This document shows positions 1 to 12,175 of a stretch of DNA of 64,000 nucleotides, in pieces (position 1 is the first letter of the stretch; every line of letters begins with the position of its first letter). The position numbers and the translations under genes were made by a program. Source of the stretch: Piliocolobus tephrosceles (taxonomy: Eukaryota > Chordata > Mammalia > Primates > Cercopithecidae); NCBI RefSeq assembly GCF_002776525.5, contig NC_045443.1:49534409-49598408 (forward strand), written 5' to 3'. The notes below the pieces were generated by a model. The model was given only the letters and a program-made list of their open reading frames with translations, was not told the origin of the DNA and did not search any database.

Positions 1-358
1 GATGAGTTATTAGTCCATTAATGAGGACCATACCCTATGTGCAAAGCCATCCTGACCCCCACCACACATGCACACTCTGGTGCCCATCTCTAGACTGGCA
101 CCCACACAGGCAGCACACCAACACGCAGAGGTCACAGACACAGAGCAGCCCAAGAACATGTACACCCCATGCTCCTCACACACATGAACTTGGACATGGC
201 CGAGTATTGTGGGCCGGTGGCACGTATGTGCAAGCTCTTTTCACACTTACGTTGCACATTGGCAAACATAGGCACACACATGCACCCTTGCCTCACTGCT
301 CCCCTGTCTCCAAAACACCTCCCCACCTTCCCTGGCTGGGTGGCAGGTGCCCTCTTAC

Positions 359-3300
359 CTCTTCATAGAGGCGCCTCAGGAAGCTAGACTCCTCCACCAG
401 GGCCTCCACATTGGCCTCCAGGTCTGATTTCCGCAGGTAGGCGCAGTCTACATCCTGGCAGTGGGACAAAGAGGAGGGGACATGCATGTGAGAGGAGACC
501 AAAGGAAGGTGCCTTTGGTCAGCATGGTGACACTGCCCCTCGCTGGAGTTTGCACTGATGGGCCCCCCTCCTCCTTGCCCCATGACCAGCCCCTCACCTT
601 CTTTAGAACCACAAACTCATTCTCTGCCGTGGCTCTCAGGGCCACCTCCTCTTCATACCTGGGTGTGGGAGAGAGAGGGCTGGAGCTGAGAAATACCATC
701 CCAACTCCTGGGCAAGTTCTTCAGGGGATTGAAAAGAGGTTAATCCCCTCCAGATGTTGTCTTGGCCCCTCCAGGATCTATTCTCTGTATTATTCATGGG
801 CTAGCCCTTGTCCCAGCCTGGCTTCATTCCACTGCAGTGCTTCTGCCTCTGAGATGGGGTTAGGAATGCACATTCCTTCCCCCAAATCTAAAATCATCTG
901 TGCATCCTAGGTCCCAAGAAAGCTGGTTCCATTGGCAGGGAGATCACAGAGCCCATGTCATAAAGGTAAGCTGAGAAGGGCAGGGACATACAGAGTGTCA
1001 GAATTCCACTGGATTTCCTCTCTTCATTCCCCAGAAGTAGCTCTAAGGCTCACAGGGGTGGAGTCTTAGAGGTGAATCCCAGGAATCTGAAGACATCTAG
1101 GCTCCACTGGATGTCTGCTCTGGGTTCCAGGCAGCCTGCTAGAGGAATCTGAAAGAATCTGTGGCAAGAGGGCTATGGGCAGAGCCTCCCAGCATTCTCT
1201 CTGAGTTTCCCCTGAGTCCCCCCAGCTTGCTGCACTCACTTCTTCTTGTAGCCCTCCAGCACCTCCTGCACGTGGTTGAGTTCTGAGGCCAGCCTCCCAC
1301 TGTCGGCCTCCACGCACTCGGCCTCCCGCCGCAGAGTCTCAATGTAGCCACTGAACAGTGGCTCCAGGTTGCTCTCGCAGCAGCGCTGGTTCTGGTAAAA
1401 CTGCCACTTGGTCTCCAGCAGCTTGTTCTGCTGCTCCAGGAAGCGCACCTGCCATTCAGGTGGAGAGAAGAGGGTCAGAGGGAGTCTAGCGGAAGGCGCC
1501 TGGTTTCCCACAGCTCTCTCTGCCCTCGGGTGCTGGCTGAATGGGCTGAGCCATAAAGCTGAGTGTCTGCGGCTCCAGGGGCCCATTCCCAGGCCCCCAG
1601 GGAGGCAGTTGTGGGTGTGAGGGAAAGCAACCTGACTCAAAGCCAAAGGTCTGTTTCAAGTCCCAGTTTTGATACTTTAAAGGGCAAGTTGTTTAACCTC
1701 CTGGGGCTCAGTTTTCTCCTCTCTAAAATGGAGCGAATAGTGCCTGTCTTAGCACTGTTGTGAAGATTGAACAAGTTAATGCATATCAAGTGCTTAGAAC
1801 AGTCCCTGACACGTAGTAAATGCTCAGTGTATTTAACTATTATTATAATTACCAGTTGTCCTTCACTTGCTCATATATGCAACAAACACTTATTAAATAT
1901 TTACTACTTAGTGCCAAGGCCTGTGCTAAGATACACATATCCATGTCTAATATCTGTGTCTATGTCTATATCATCTAACAATTCCATCCAATTATCACAG
2001 CCCTGTGGGATGTAGATATTACTTAACCCATGTTGCACATGGGGAAATTGAGACTCCAAGGTATGAAATGCCCGGCTCATGGTAAGCGATAGTCTTACCA
2101 TGAGATAGGCATGTTCTGCCTGCCCCTACGGCACGTCTGAGCTGCTCATATACACCCACTCAGCTCCAAGTTGCTGTCTGATAAGTGGAGACGCTGATAC
2201 CCACTCCAAACCATCACTGTGAAGACAGACTCAGATTACTAAAGAAAGAGTGAAAACAGGAAGGTCACTGCATCTGCCCCCAAACCCTGATCCTAGACCC
2301 CCAAAGCTGGTCCTTCTGCTCTGCTAGAGGCCTGTGGACACAGGAGGAGCCTGTGAAGGAGGCTCCCAGCCTACCCCTACAAAACTTTCTCGAGAGGCAG
2401 ACTCACAGCTATGCAGAGTTCTCCACACTCTGGCTGCATTAGGGGGCCTCCTCCTGCCAGCCTGGCCACCTCCCCATCTGCATTTCGGCTCTCTCTCATG
2501 AAGGGGCTGCCAGGCCTGGGTTGGCTGTTACACCTCCTCACCTACCACTGTCCTTGGAAAATAATGATAATAGCAGCTAACATGTATTGAGTGCTATTTG
2601 CCATTATGTTTCATGTATGGACTCATTAATCCTCACAGGTGGATGAGGCAGGTCCTGTTATCCAGCAGAGTAACCTGCCTGGGGTCTCACATGCTGAGTG
2701 ATGCAGCAAGGACTTGGGGGAGGCAGCGTGGCTCTGGGCATTACCTCAGCCCCTTCACTGGCTGCCTGGCTAGGAGCACAAGGCCTTTTGGTCTCCCCTT
2801 TATCTCCCACTCTTCCAGCATCTGCTGCCCAGTCTGGTTTTTCAGACACAGTTCTGATAGTCCGATGTCATCTTGGCTCAAGAAACACACTCAAACACAT
2901 ATACACACTCACATGCATAGACACACACATATGCTCACACATGTACCCACACTCACACATATACACACACCACACACACACATACACGCACACACACCGC
3001 TACACACATACACGCACGCACACACATGCACACACACACATACACACACTTTGGATCACAGGCTCAATTTCTAGACCACACCTGAACCTCATTAAATACT
3101 GCGGGAGTTAAGTGATGGAAACTGACCCTTCCACCTGTATGGGTCTGCAGGTCATTCCCTCTGCTGCCTCAAACCGGCAGCCATCCTGTCTCCTCAGCAG
3201 GAACCTGGCCAAGGGAGGGCAGGGCTGGAGGCTTCTCTGGACCGTCTCAGGCCTCACCCACCTTGTCGATGAAGGCTGCGAACCTGCTGTTAAGGGACTT

Positions 3301-3681
3301 GATCTGCTCCTTCTCCTCCTGCTTCACACACTGAGCGTTGGGGTCAATCTCCAGGTTGAGGGGCGTGAGGAGGCTCTCGTTGACAGACACGGTGGTGATG
3401 CACGGGGGGCTGGGCCCGCACACGCCCCCGGAGCGGTAGCCAAAGCTGCGTCCGCAGGAGCCGGCGCGGAAGCCGCCCACAGCTATCCGGGGCCCGCAAG
3501 AGCCCAGGTTGCAGAGGCTGCGGCTGCCGAAGCCCGTCAGCCCCCGGTAGCAGGACACTCCTCGGTAGGGTGCGGCGCTGATGCAGCAGCGGTTGCCAGT
3601 TTTAGGGGCCACAGCTGAGCAGGAGCTGAAGTTCCTGGTGACCCCGCATCCTGAGCTGATCCTGTAGGAGCGGCACGACAT
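359..3681 (-). CDS. KRT85: Keratin 85 (type II hair keratin), exons 1-4, partial
   Basis: This is the 5' part of a type II hair keratin, a hair matrix and cuticle filament subunit that pairs with type I hair keratins. Coding exons on the minus strand are exon 1 3262-3681 (140 codons), exon 2 1240-1448, exon 3 598-658 and exon 4 359-454, all with AG/GT borders. Lengths of 209, 61 and 96 nt for exons 2-4 match the type II plan. The head begins MSCRSYRISSGCGVTRNFSS and is rich in Cys, Gly, Ser and Arg. The helix initiation motif (LNSRFAAFIDKV then RFLEQQNKLLETKW) spans the exon 1/2 joint, and exon 4 contains the KRT85-type VEESSFLRRLYEE. Exons 5-9 lie beyond the left edge. The ATG at 3679-3681 sits about 100 bp from a TATA-like box. 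No disabling change is seen. Intron 1 (1449-3261) holds MIR pieces and a CA repeat; intron 2 (659-1239) shows nothing else clear. Confidence 0.97.
1640..2110. repeat. Two MIR fragments in KRT85 intron 1
   Basis: Positions 1640-1840 resemble MIR in sense: a run like 'gcaagttgtttaacctcc', an 'ctctaaaatggag' stretch, then 'agtaaatgctcagt'. Positions 1865-2110 resemble MIR in antisense ('gtgccaaggcctgtgctaag', 'gggaaattgagactcc'). Both are old and diverged. Confidence 0.6.
2555..2715 (-). repeat. MIR fragment in KRT85 intron 1
   Basis: An antisense MIR-like stretch runs from 'agctaacatgtattgagtgc' through 'actcattaatcctcaca' to 'gtaacctgcctggggtc'. It is diverged and was recognised by eye. Confidence 0.55.
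2884..3052. repeat. CA-rich microsatellite in KRT85 intron 1
   Basis: An impure (CA)n tract of about 170 bp with interspersed T and G bases (cacacatacac, cacatgcacac types). It is likely to vary in length between individuals. It lies about 210 bp from the exon 1 donor site. Confidence 0.9.
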
Positions 3682-3778
3682 CGTGTGAGGCTGAGCAGAG
3701 TCTGAGAGGCAGCGGAAGGCGATGCGGGCGGCAGAGTGCGAGGCTCAGGATCCTTCTGGTTTCTCTGATCCTCCCTGG

Positions 3779-3789
3779 TCCTTTTATTG
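3779..3789 (-). promoter_or_regulatory. TATA-like box of KRT85
   Basis: On the minus strand this reads CCAATAAAAGG, about 100 bp upstream of the KRT85 ATG. Transcription would then start near 3750, giving a 5' UTR of about 70 nt. The start site is inferred from spacing only. Confidence 0.7.
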
Positions 3790-3830
3790 GTGGGGAGAGC
3801 TGGGGTTGGCTGCATAAAAGAAGTGAAAAG

Positions 3831-3872
3831 CCATTTTATGTTGTTTATGGGCTTGGGAAGTTTGCCAGCAAC
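3831..3872 (-). promoter_or_regulatory. Conserved hair-keratin upstream module (KRT85 copy)
   Basis: On the plus strand the block runs CCATT, then TTTATGGGCTTGGG (3844-3857), then GCCAGCAACT. Nearly the same block occurs upstream of KRT84 (22756-22797) and KRT82 (43217-43255), each time about 60 bp beyond the TATA-like box. TTTATGGG fits the HOXC13-type consensus TT(A/T)ATNRR described for hair keratin promoters. The role is inferred from conservation and family knowledge. Confidence 0.6.
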
Positions 3873-3969
3873 TCCCCACGGACTCATCTTAAAGGTGAGC
3901 TCAGCAGCGACTCTGGGGCTCCGTGAAGTCTTGAAGATGTTATTAAGGAGACTGCGTTTGCACTTTTCA

Positions 3970-3978
3970 TCTTCAAAG
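3970..3978 (-). promoter_or_regulatory. HK-1 box upstream of KRT85
   Basis: The minus strand reads CTTTGAAGA, an exact match to the HK-1 element known from hair keratin promoters. It lies roughly 220 bp upstream of the inferred transcription start. A 9-bp match can occur by chance, but the position fits. I did not find the same string close upstream of KRT84 or KRT82. Confidence 0.45.
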
Positions 3979-3979
3979 C

Positions 3980-6900
3980 TCGTTTACATACATTAAGTAA
4001 TTAATTTTCTCACAGTCTCTCTGTGAGATGGCCTCAACCCACACTTGGAGACGGATTTGAACTCCACAACAGCCTGGGGGTGGCTGGGTTTGGGATACAG
4101 GCCGGGGCCATTGTCTCAAGGGAGAGGTTGGAGGGTCCTGGGTTAGGTGAGACTTGGCGGATCATTGCATCCATCTGTCTGGTTCCACAGAGGACACATT
4201 CTCAAGTAAATAATTGCATTTCAGGGGCCAATCGGTCAGGTGAATCCCCCCTCTTCTAGACAGCATTGCTTGGAATGTGGTTCAGGACCAGAGCAGTCGG
4301 TTTGACTATGACCATGCCAGGATAGAGGGCTGGGGCAGATGATCTCTTGGAACCTTCTGGATTCCAGCCCAGAAGGCGCTGGTCGAGAGCTTTCATTTCT
4401 CACCCAGCAAAAGTGCAAACCACACAACTCTCAGTGGCCACAATAATGGCCACTTGCGGATTATGGGGAGACTCTCTCTAGCCACTTTCTACCATTTGAT
4501 CGAAAGGATTGGGGAACTCAACTTTGGGATAACCTGGGAGCTATAAGTTTGCTGTGGGCACCTTTCCTTTGCTCTTTAAGAAAAAATGGGTCATGTGAGT
4601 CTCGCTTCCCAGACCACCAGTTACAGGAGGTATTCCTTCTGTTGCCCAGCCCTTGAAGTGTCATCCCTAGAGGAATGTTTAGAGACTGCATTGCACAAAG
4701 CTGGAAGTAGGATGGTGGTTTACTCTTGTCTAAGGTTGCTATGATTTCTGACTCCTGGGGGTTCTGGGAGCCCCATCCTTCTAGTTTCTGCTTCCCTGCG
4801 TGTCCTTGGGCCACTTATTAGGATAATGAGTGCTATTCTTTTAATGTTTATGGAGTACAAACCTTGGGGATGTGGGTCTTCCCCCGGGGAGGTTAGCCAG
4901 ACACCCAAGTGTTAGGAACTTAAGGAAGAAGAGCCGTTGAGCTTCCTCAGAGGGTGACTCCTCCTCCAGGAAGCCTTCCATAACCAGACACTGCCGTTGT
5001 GCTGCTGTTCCCATAAGTCCTTCACGAAATGCCCTGTACTCTGTCTTGCATCTGCTCTAATCTCCACAGCCAGCTGACCTCACCTAGGACCTTCATCCAG
5101 GATCAGGTTGATCGATTCCCACTTCACCTCCACACTCCACATTGTTCTTCAGGGCAGGGTAGAGAGACCTTGGCAGCTGGTGGGGGAAGAGCAGGTGGTC
5201 TCACCAGCTGACCCTAGAACATATGCAGATCGTAATCATCCACGGAAAAGCAACTGGGTTTGGCAACCCGGGCAATGGAATTAAAGCTGGAAGACCTGGT
5301 TCAAGGGCCAGTTTGGATCCTTCCTAGCTGTATGGCTTTGGGGGAAGTTCTTAACCTCTCTGAGCCTCTGTTTCCTTAACTGTAAAGTGGATTCATCCTT
5401 ACCTTCCCGGACTGTTGGGAGGGTGAAGAGGATGATACGTGAGAAGGTGCTGTTGGGACGGGAAAGCTCTGTGTAAAGGAAAAGGCCTGTTGCTTCCTAT
5501 GAGAAACACTCCCACCTGCCTCGCCCAGCAGAGAGGGCCTGCTCCTTGCCCTGCCACGGCTTTCACCTCCTCTGCACATTTATGACTCCTTCACCCTTTC
5601 GAGGCTGCTTTTAATGTTTCTTTAGTCTGATTTCACTTGTATAGCAATTTTGGGTGGAGTCTGGGGACAGAGAGAGGAGGCTGTATGGGGAGCTCAGTGT
5701 GGGGCCTGTTGCTGGGGTCCAGGGATGTTTGGACAGTGAGTTCACTGACTGAGTACTGTGTAGACCTGGAGCTGGTATGCTATGGGCCAAGAGGGATTCC
5801 TGGAGGAGGGTGGGGACCGAGCGTGGCAGGTGGAGGGGCCTGAAAGCCCATAAGCACCTCCCCCTCTCCACAACTCCCGTAAGCCTCTGCCCTCCTTCAG
5901 GTTCTTAAAGATGATGGGACCAGAGACATTTGTGTTCCTTCTTGTGGGCAGGAGGTTTTGTCCTGGAGGGAGGCTCCTGTTTCAGCTGCTTTGCCTTGCA
6001 CCCAACACACACCCCATCCAACCCTCCACCCTAAATTGGGAAGGGGAGGTGGGGCTAAGGGATTCAGGAGTCTGGGGGTAGTCCACTGTTTCCAGAGCTA
6101 AGATACCTCTCCAGGACCAGCAGGTCTGTCCAGCCCAAGGGTGTGAGCCCCTTCAAGGGTGTGCGGGAGTGAGGCAGGCCCACCCTGCCCACAGGAAGGT
6201 GCTCGTGTGTGCTGGGTGAAGCTTGCATCACTGCTGATGGCAGTGCTGAGCCCAGGGCTGGGGCTGGGGGCTGCCCAGGACACTGTCCAGGTGGAGCTTC
6301 AGATTGGAGAAGCTGGGCTGAGGGCAAAGACTTGAGGGGAGCAGGTTCCTTACAGGGCTGGTCCCAGGTGGTCCAGGGCCAGGGAGCAAGTCAGGCCAGG
6401 TGGATCTGGCACAGCTGCCCTGGAAGGGCCTGGCCTTTGCTTATGTTTCTACCCAGGGAGGACACAGAGAACACATAGTCTCGTGCCTGCCTCTAGCCAT
6501 CACCCAACTACCCTGCTCAGTGGAACCCAAGTTGCTGCCCTGAGAGTCAGGATCTTTTGGGGGCTGGGAGCCCCATCTCCTTTCAGTGTCTCATCCTCAT
6601 TTAGTGTACCCTCATTCACCTGTGCCCTATTGCACCCCTCTCCCTTCCAGTAACCTTCTCCCTGTCACACCTTGGCCTGGAATGTCTCAGAACAGCTGCC
6701 TCTCCCAGGAAAGTTTTGTGAGATCATCAGGGGGAGGCTGTGATTTCTCCTCCCTGCTGTCTCATAAATGCCCTCTCTGGGACTCCCCAGGTAATACCAT
6801 TTATCCCCTTCTACACCCTCTTGTCCTAAGGACTGTCGCTCATCACCTCCTTTGGCCCCGTCCCCTCTTGCTCCCTGCACCTTTTGAAGGCCCCATCTAG

Positions 6901-8055
6901 TTTCGGGAATCTGAGGAGTCCACAACCCTCCCATAATTTAAAGAGCTCCCAAGAGACTTCTTCTTCCAGAAAGTCTTCAGGAACTACTTGGGGAGAGAAG
7001 TTCTTTACTCTGGAGGTCCAGAAAACCGCTGAGACCTCCTGTGAATCTGCTCCGCTCCAGAGTACATGTTCTGGGGTTTTCTCAGAGGTCTCACTGCGCC
7101 CACCTCAGCCCCACCCTCAGGCGATGCTTTTTACCTGAGCTGGGATGCTCCCTGGGGAAGCTGACTCTCCCCGACCCCAGAGGCCCACTACCTTCCTTCC
7201 CTTCTGCTTTGTCTACTGTGCTAAAATCCCCTCCTTCTAAGAAGAATTCCTGGATTTGTCCACAGACAGGAGGGTGCTGACGCCTTCCCCATCCCACACT
7301 GTCCGTCCTTAGGACTGCCTGTCCATCCCCCCGGTTTTGTGTTTGTGTCTGCCTGGGCTCTTGTGGGCTGTCTTCCCGTACCTCCTAGTGGGCTGTCTTC
7401 CCGTACCTCCTAGTGGGCTGTCTTCCCATCCCTCCTAGTGGGCTGGTCCTCCTCAGTCAATCCTGATGGGCTCCCCATGGACAAGGCCTGCACAGCTGAT
7501 TCAAGTTGGGTACTGCCCTTTGCCTCTGCTGGCCACACTTTTATTATGCATCCAAGGCTGCGCCACTGTAGCTGCTGAGATGCAGCTCTTGAAGGGTCTT
7601 CTTAGCCCTCTTTCCCTCTCTTTGGCTTTCACAAGACTTGGGCATCATTCAGGGACTCTAAGTGAGAGAAGGGAGGGTCAGAGCAACTCGACGCTCTCCA
7701 GTGTGTCGTGACAGGGTTCCGTGCCCAGCTGACACAGCTACTCCCTGGCCTACTCCACAGGAGCTCCAAGAAACTCCCTTCTGCTCCTGAACTCTGTGCA
7801 TGTGCCTTCCTATTGTCAGCATTCCCTGGTGCTTTGCTGTTTTCCATGGTTACTCAGGGTCAGAGCAGAGGCTCAGTCATTACAGAGCCTCTGATTTCAG
7901 GAATGGACTGCATGAATAGTTTTGAAATTTTTTTTATTTCTTTTCTTTCTTTTTGGCAGTTGAACCATCTTCCAAATCCTAGGAGGAAAACAGCTATATA
8001 AAGCCATGTATCTACTTATGTAGTTATAGAATAGATAAGATTGACATGCTGGTCT
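3980..8055. other. KRT85-KRT84 spacer, left part
   Basis: I see no keratin exon and no credible gene here; the open frames are short and have no recognisable domain. A sense MIR fragment lies at about 5270-5440 ('aacctctctgagcctctgtt'). A 25-bp tandem repeat lies at 7365-7446. The rest is unremarkable unique sequence that could hold KRT85 upstream regulation. Confidence 0.6.
7365..7446. repeat. 25-bp tandem repeat, about 3.2 copies
   Basis: The unit starts gggctgtcttcccgt and repeats at 7365, 7390 and 7415. The first two copies are identical and the third differs at two bases; a fragment of a fourth starts at 7440. Near-identity suggests recent expansion. Confidence 0.9.
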
Positions 8056-8059
8056 CCCT

Positions 8060-8690
8060 GTTTGCCCCTGGCCCTCCAACTCCATTCTCAACACAGGAGA
8101 GTCAGCCCTGTAAAACATAAGTTGGATCATGTCACTCCCCTGCTCAAACACCTAACTCCCCATTTTGCTTAGAGTCCTAATGATGGCCAACAAGGCCCTG
8201 TACTGCCTGTGTGTTGTGGCCTTTGTCACCGGTACCCCTGTGTTCAGCAACCACAGTGATCTCCCACTGCTCCTGGAGCACCAGGACAGGGTGCACTCCT
8301 GACTCAGGGCCTGTGCCCTGCTGTCCCTTCCACCCAAATGCTCCCCTCTCGTGCACGTGGCTTGCCCATCACCTCCTGCGGGGCTTTGCCCTGGTACTAT
8401 CTCTCTGACCCTTAAAAAAAATGGCAACCTGCCCTCCACCCCAGGGCACTCTCCATCTGGCGTATCTTGCTCTGATCTATTTATTTTTCCATCACACTTA
8501 ACACACTCCAGAATTTACTTAATTATTTTATTTATGGATTTTGTCTGTTTTTCCCATCATCCCAAAGTAAACTCCATGGAAGCAGAGATTTTGTCTGTTT
8601 TGTTCATTTTGTTCACCTAGAACAGTGCTGGGAATACAGTAAGTGCTCAGTAAATATTGCTGACCGATGAATGTATAAATGAATGGATAT
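8060..8690 (+). repeat. LINE-2 3' end
   Basis: Typical L2 phrases occur in order: 'catgtcactcccctgctcaa', 'aacaaggccctgtactg', 'ctagaacagtgctggg', then 'agtgctcagtaaatatt' and a terminal 'atgaatgtataaatgaatgg'. An old, diverged copy. Confidence 0.7.
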
Positions 8691-9292
8691 CTCAGATACT
8701 TTAGACATTTGAGATTTGGCAGAAAATGACAGCTTGTGGGAAGCCTTGGCCCTTGAGCCCCGAGGAGCACATGCAGTTTGAAAGCCATGGGACTAAGACC
8801 ACTCCCGGGCTCTTTCCTGCTTCAAGGTTGTGGTTCATGGAGACAAAGAGCACAGAACAGTGAAAACAGTTGTGTTGGGCTGGTGAGAAAGGAGATAGAT
8901 TTCTTTTTAAAAGCTGTTACTTACTGTTTTTATGTTTGTGTCCTAATTACAAATTTGGAAAACAACAAAATGGTTTCACAAGACTCTAAGCTCCCTCCTC
9001 CCCTTGCTATATTGCACAAGCCAATCCTGCTTGGTAGCCTGCTTTGAAATTCCCCTATGCCTTCTTGTCCGAAGCTAGTGGCCATAAGAGGGCAGCAAAT
9101 TCCCACAACTGGCCTGGCAGCAGTTCAGTTGTGGCAGAAGCAGAGAAGGCCAGGGATCTGCCTGCGGCTGGCTCTGGTTTCCAGAGCTTTGGAAGCTGGA
9201 GACAGTCCCTGATGCTTCTGCATCCACCTGTGGTTGGTACTGGAGCGGCCGAGCTGCTGACAAAGTTATTGTTCATTGATAAAAGAGAAACG

Positions 9293-9311
9293 CCACCACC
9301 ACCACCACCAC
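9293..9311. repeat. (CCA)n microsatellite
   Basis: A short run of six CCA units in the KRT85-KRT84 spacer. It has no coding context. Confidence 0.85.
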
Positions 9312-9319
9312 TGCTGAAG

Positions 9320-9760
9320 CAATTGCGTACCCACTGTGTGCCAGGTTGAGTGCCAAGCACCTTGGATTACCATTGCGTGTCATCCCCACATCTCTTTGAG
9401 GTAGGACATATTTTTTCCATTTTACAAATGAGGCAAGAGGCATATTGAGGTTACGTGACAGGCAGAACAGCACAGCGGTGGTGAGCCTCGGCTCAGGAGC
9501 CAGAGCTCCTGTGCTTCACCACGTATTTAACCTCTCTGGGCCTCAGTTTTGTCATCTGTCAAATGGCAAATACTAAAAGCACCTACCACCTAAGGATATT
9601 GAAAGAATAAAATGAGCTAACCTGTGAGAATTATTTGGAACACTACTCAGTTCAACATATGTTAGGTATTATTGTTACCTCTCATTACCTTTTGTCATGC
9701 AGCCAGTAAGTGGAAGACCTGGGATTGAACTCAGGTCTGCCTGTGCCCTTGTCCATGGGT
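9320..9760. repeat. Cluster of three MIR fragments
   Basis: An antisense fragment (9320-9480, 'cattttacaaatgaggcaag'), a sense fragment (9480-9670, 'cctctctgggcctcagtttt') and a further antisense end (9670-9760, 'agtaagtggaagacctggga') lie side by side. Several MIR insertions accumulated here. Confidence 0.6.
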
Positions 9761-9779
9761 TTGACCCCTATGTCATCTT

Positions 9780-12000
9780 TGGGAGATAACTGACATATTA
9801 ATAATATTGAGTCTTCCAGTTCATGAACACAGTGTATCTCTCCATTTATTTAAGTTTTCTTTGATTTCTTTCATTAATGTTTTATAGTTTTCAGCGTACA
9901 GATCCTCATATACTTTTTAAAGGTTTATGCCTAAGTATTCATCCTTTGGAATTAAGTGGTACTATTGGAAATGACACTTCAACAATTTTTTTATTTCCAT
10001 TGCTGGTGTATAGAAATACAATGATTTCTGTATATTTACCTTGCATCCTGCAACCTTCCTAAAGTCACTTATTAGCTCTAGTAGATTTTTAAAAAAAGAT
10101 TTCTTAGAATCTTCTATATAGAAACTGATGACTTCTGAGCTGTATTTCTTGCTCTCCAACCTCTCTCTATATATTTTTTCCTCTGAGGAAAATAATAAAA
10201 CTTTATTGAAAAATTTAGCCAAAAGGAGTACTAGTCTATGTCCTCAGATTGGAAGAGTCAATTTTTTTTTATTATACTTTATGTTCTAGGGTACATGTGC
10301 ACAATCTGCAGGTTTGTTACATATGTATACATGTGCCATGTTGGTGTGCTGCACCCATTAACTCATCATTTACATTAGGTATATCTCCTAATGCTATACC
10401 TCTCCCTTCCCCCTACCTCACAACAGGCCCCAGTGTGTGATGTTTCCCTTCCTGTGTCCAAGTGATCTCACTGTTTAGTTCCCACCTATGAGTGAGAACA
10501 TGTGGTGTTTGGTTTTCTGTTCTTGCGATAGTTTGCTCAGAATGATGGTTTCCAGCTGCATCCATGTCCCTACAAAGGACATGAACTCATCCTTTTTTAT
10601 GGCTACATAGTATTCCATGGTGTATATGTACCACATTTTCTTAATCCAGTCTGTCATTGATGGACAAAACTTGATGGACATCCAAGTTTTTGCTATTGTG
10701 CATAGTGCCACAATAAACATACGTGTGCATGTGTCTTTACAGCAGCATGATTTATAATCCTTTGGGTGTATACCCACTAATGGGATGGCTAGGTCAAATG
10801 GTATTTCTAGTTTTAGATTCTTGAGGAATCACCACACCGTCTTCCGCAATGTCCAACCTGTATATTTTTGCCTTAGTTCACTGGCCGGGCAGCTTTTATA
10901 GTACTAAGAGTGGTGTAAGCAGACTTCTTTATCTCGTATCTAATCTTAGAGAGAAAGCATTCAGTCTTTTACCATTAAGTATGCTGTCAGCTGTAGGTTT
11001 TTTTTTTTTTTTTCAGATTCCATTTGCCAAGCTAAGGAAGTTCCCTTCAATTTCTAGTTTGCTGAGAGTTCTCTTTCTTTCAAGCCAAGAATGGATGTTA
11101 AATTTTGTCAAATGCTTTTTCTGCATCTATCAAGATAATTATATTGTTTCTTCTATTTAGTCTGTTGATAATCATGAATTACATTAATAGACTTCTGAAA
11201 GTTGAAACAGCCTTGCATTCCCAGGCTAAACTCTCATTGGTTATTATATACTATCCTTTCATTTGTTACTGTGCTTACTTTACTAATGCCTTGCTGAAGA
11301 TTTTTTCATTTCTGTTCATTAAGGATACTAGTTTATAGCTTTCTTTTCTTATAATGTTGCTTGGTTTTGGTATCAGGGTAATGCTAGTCTCCAGAAGAAT
11401 TGAGACGTTTTCCCTCCTCTTACATTTTCTGGAAGAGTCTGGGTTGAATTCTTCCTTAAATGTTGGTGGAATTCACAAGTGAAAATGCTTAGGTCTGAAT
11501 TCTTCTTTGTGGGAAGGTTTAAAACTGTACATTCAGTGCACACATACTAGACGTAGAGTTAGTCAGGCAGGACTGGCTACATAATTTACAAGGTCTATCT
11601 TGGTGAATGTTCCCTGTTGTCACTTGAAAAGAATGTATATTTTTCTGTTTGAGGTGGTGTGCTCTATAAATGTCAATTAAATGAGGTTGATTGATAGTGA
11701 CACAAATTACCAAAGACAGTGACAGTAGCCATTAAACTTTCCTTCTGTTAATCTGTCTTTTGTCATTTTAATTCACAGACTCCAAGCACTAAAACTAAGT
11801 GGGTAAAGGAAAGCTTTTTCTCCCTGACAGTGTGTTTCGACCATTTATGCTATATGTAATTATTAATATTGTTTTATTTGAGTTCTGTGATCTTATTATT
11901 TGTTTTCTTTTTAGCCCTTCTGATGTATGTTTCTCTATTTCTTCTTTTTTTATCTTCTTTGGATTATTTAGATATTAAGATTTTTTCTTTTGATCTATGA
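9780..12000 (-). mobile_element. Old LINE-1 fragment, antisense, split by a younger L1
   Basis: The left part (9780-10257) and right part (10859-12000) both resemble L1 ORF2 in antisense. Examples are 'catttatttaagttttcttt' on the left and 'ttttctgcatctatcaagat' on the right. Together they read as one diverged L1 in consistent order, interrupted at 10258-10858. No intact ORF2 remains. Confidence 0.8.
10258..10858 (-). mobile_element. Younger L1 3' end (primate L1PA/L1PB type), inserted in older L1
   Basis: The plus strand starts with a T-rich run (the poly-A end read in reverse) followed by 'ttatactttatgttctaggg' and 'tgccatgttggtgtgctgca'. These are hallmarks of the primate L1 3' end in antisense. 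It is about 600 bp, so strongly 5'-truncated. The antisense frame at 10475-10777 is the ORF2 C-terminal remnant and not a gene. Confidence 0.88.
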
Positions 12001-12012
12001 CTTAAAAAACTC

Positions 12013-12014
<2 letters not shown>

Positions 12015-12055
<41 letters not shown>
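12015..12055. repeat. (TTA)n microsatellite
   Basis: About 13 uninterrupted TTA units lie at the boundary between L1 sequence and an Alu fragment. It is probably length-polymorphic and may derive from an old poly-A tail. Confidence 0.95.
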
Positions 12056-12175
12056 GCGGAGATAGGATCTTCTGATATTACCCAGGCTGGTCTCGTACTT
12101 CTGTGCTCAAGTGATGCTGCTGCCTCAGTCTCCTACGGTGTTGAGATTGCAGGCGTGAGCCACCACGCCTGACCT
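12056..12175 (-). mobile_element. Alu fragment, antisense
   Basis: The stretch contains 'cccaggctggtctcgtactt', 'ctcaagtgatgctgctgcct' and 'gcaggcgtgagccaccacgc', an Alu monomer in reverse. It is diverged (AluJ/FRAM-like). The adjacent TTA repeat probably grew from its tail. Confidence 0.85.

Noticed and set aside
2598..3111. Thr/His-rich frames of 137-158 codons
   Set aside because: They are produced by the CA microsatellite in KRT85 intron 1.
3262..3681. KRT81, KRT83 or KRT86 as alternative names for the first gene
   Set aside because: Those paralogues share most of the rod, but the head sequence and the VEESSFLRRLYEE segment of exon 4 match KRT85, as does the position next to KRT84.
10475..10777. 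Minus-strand 100-codon frame
   Set aside because: It is the C-terminal ORF2 remnant of the L1 3' end, not a host gene.
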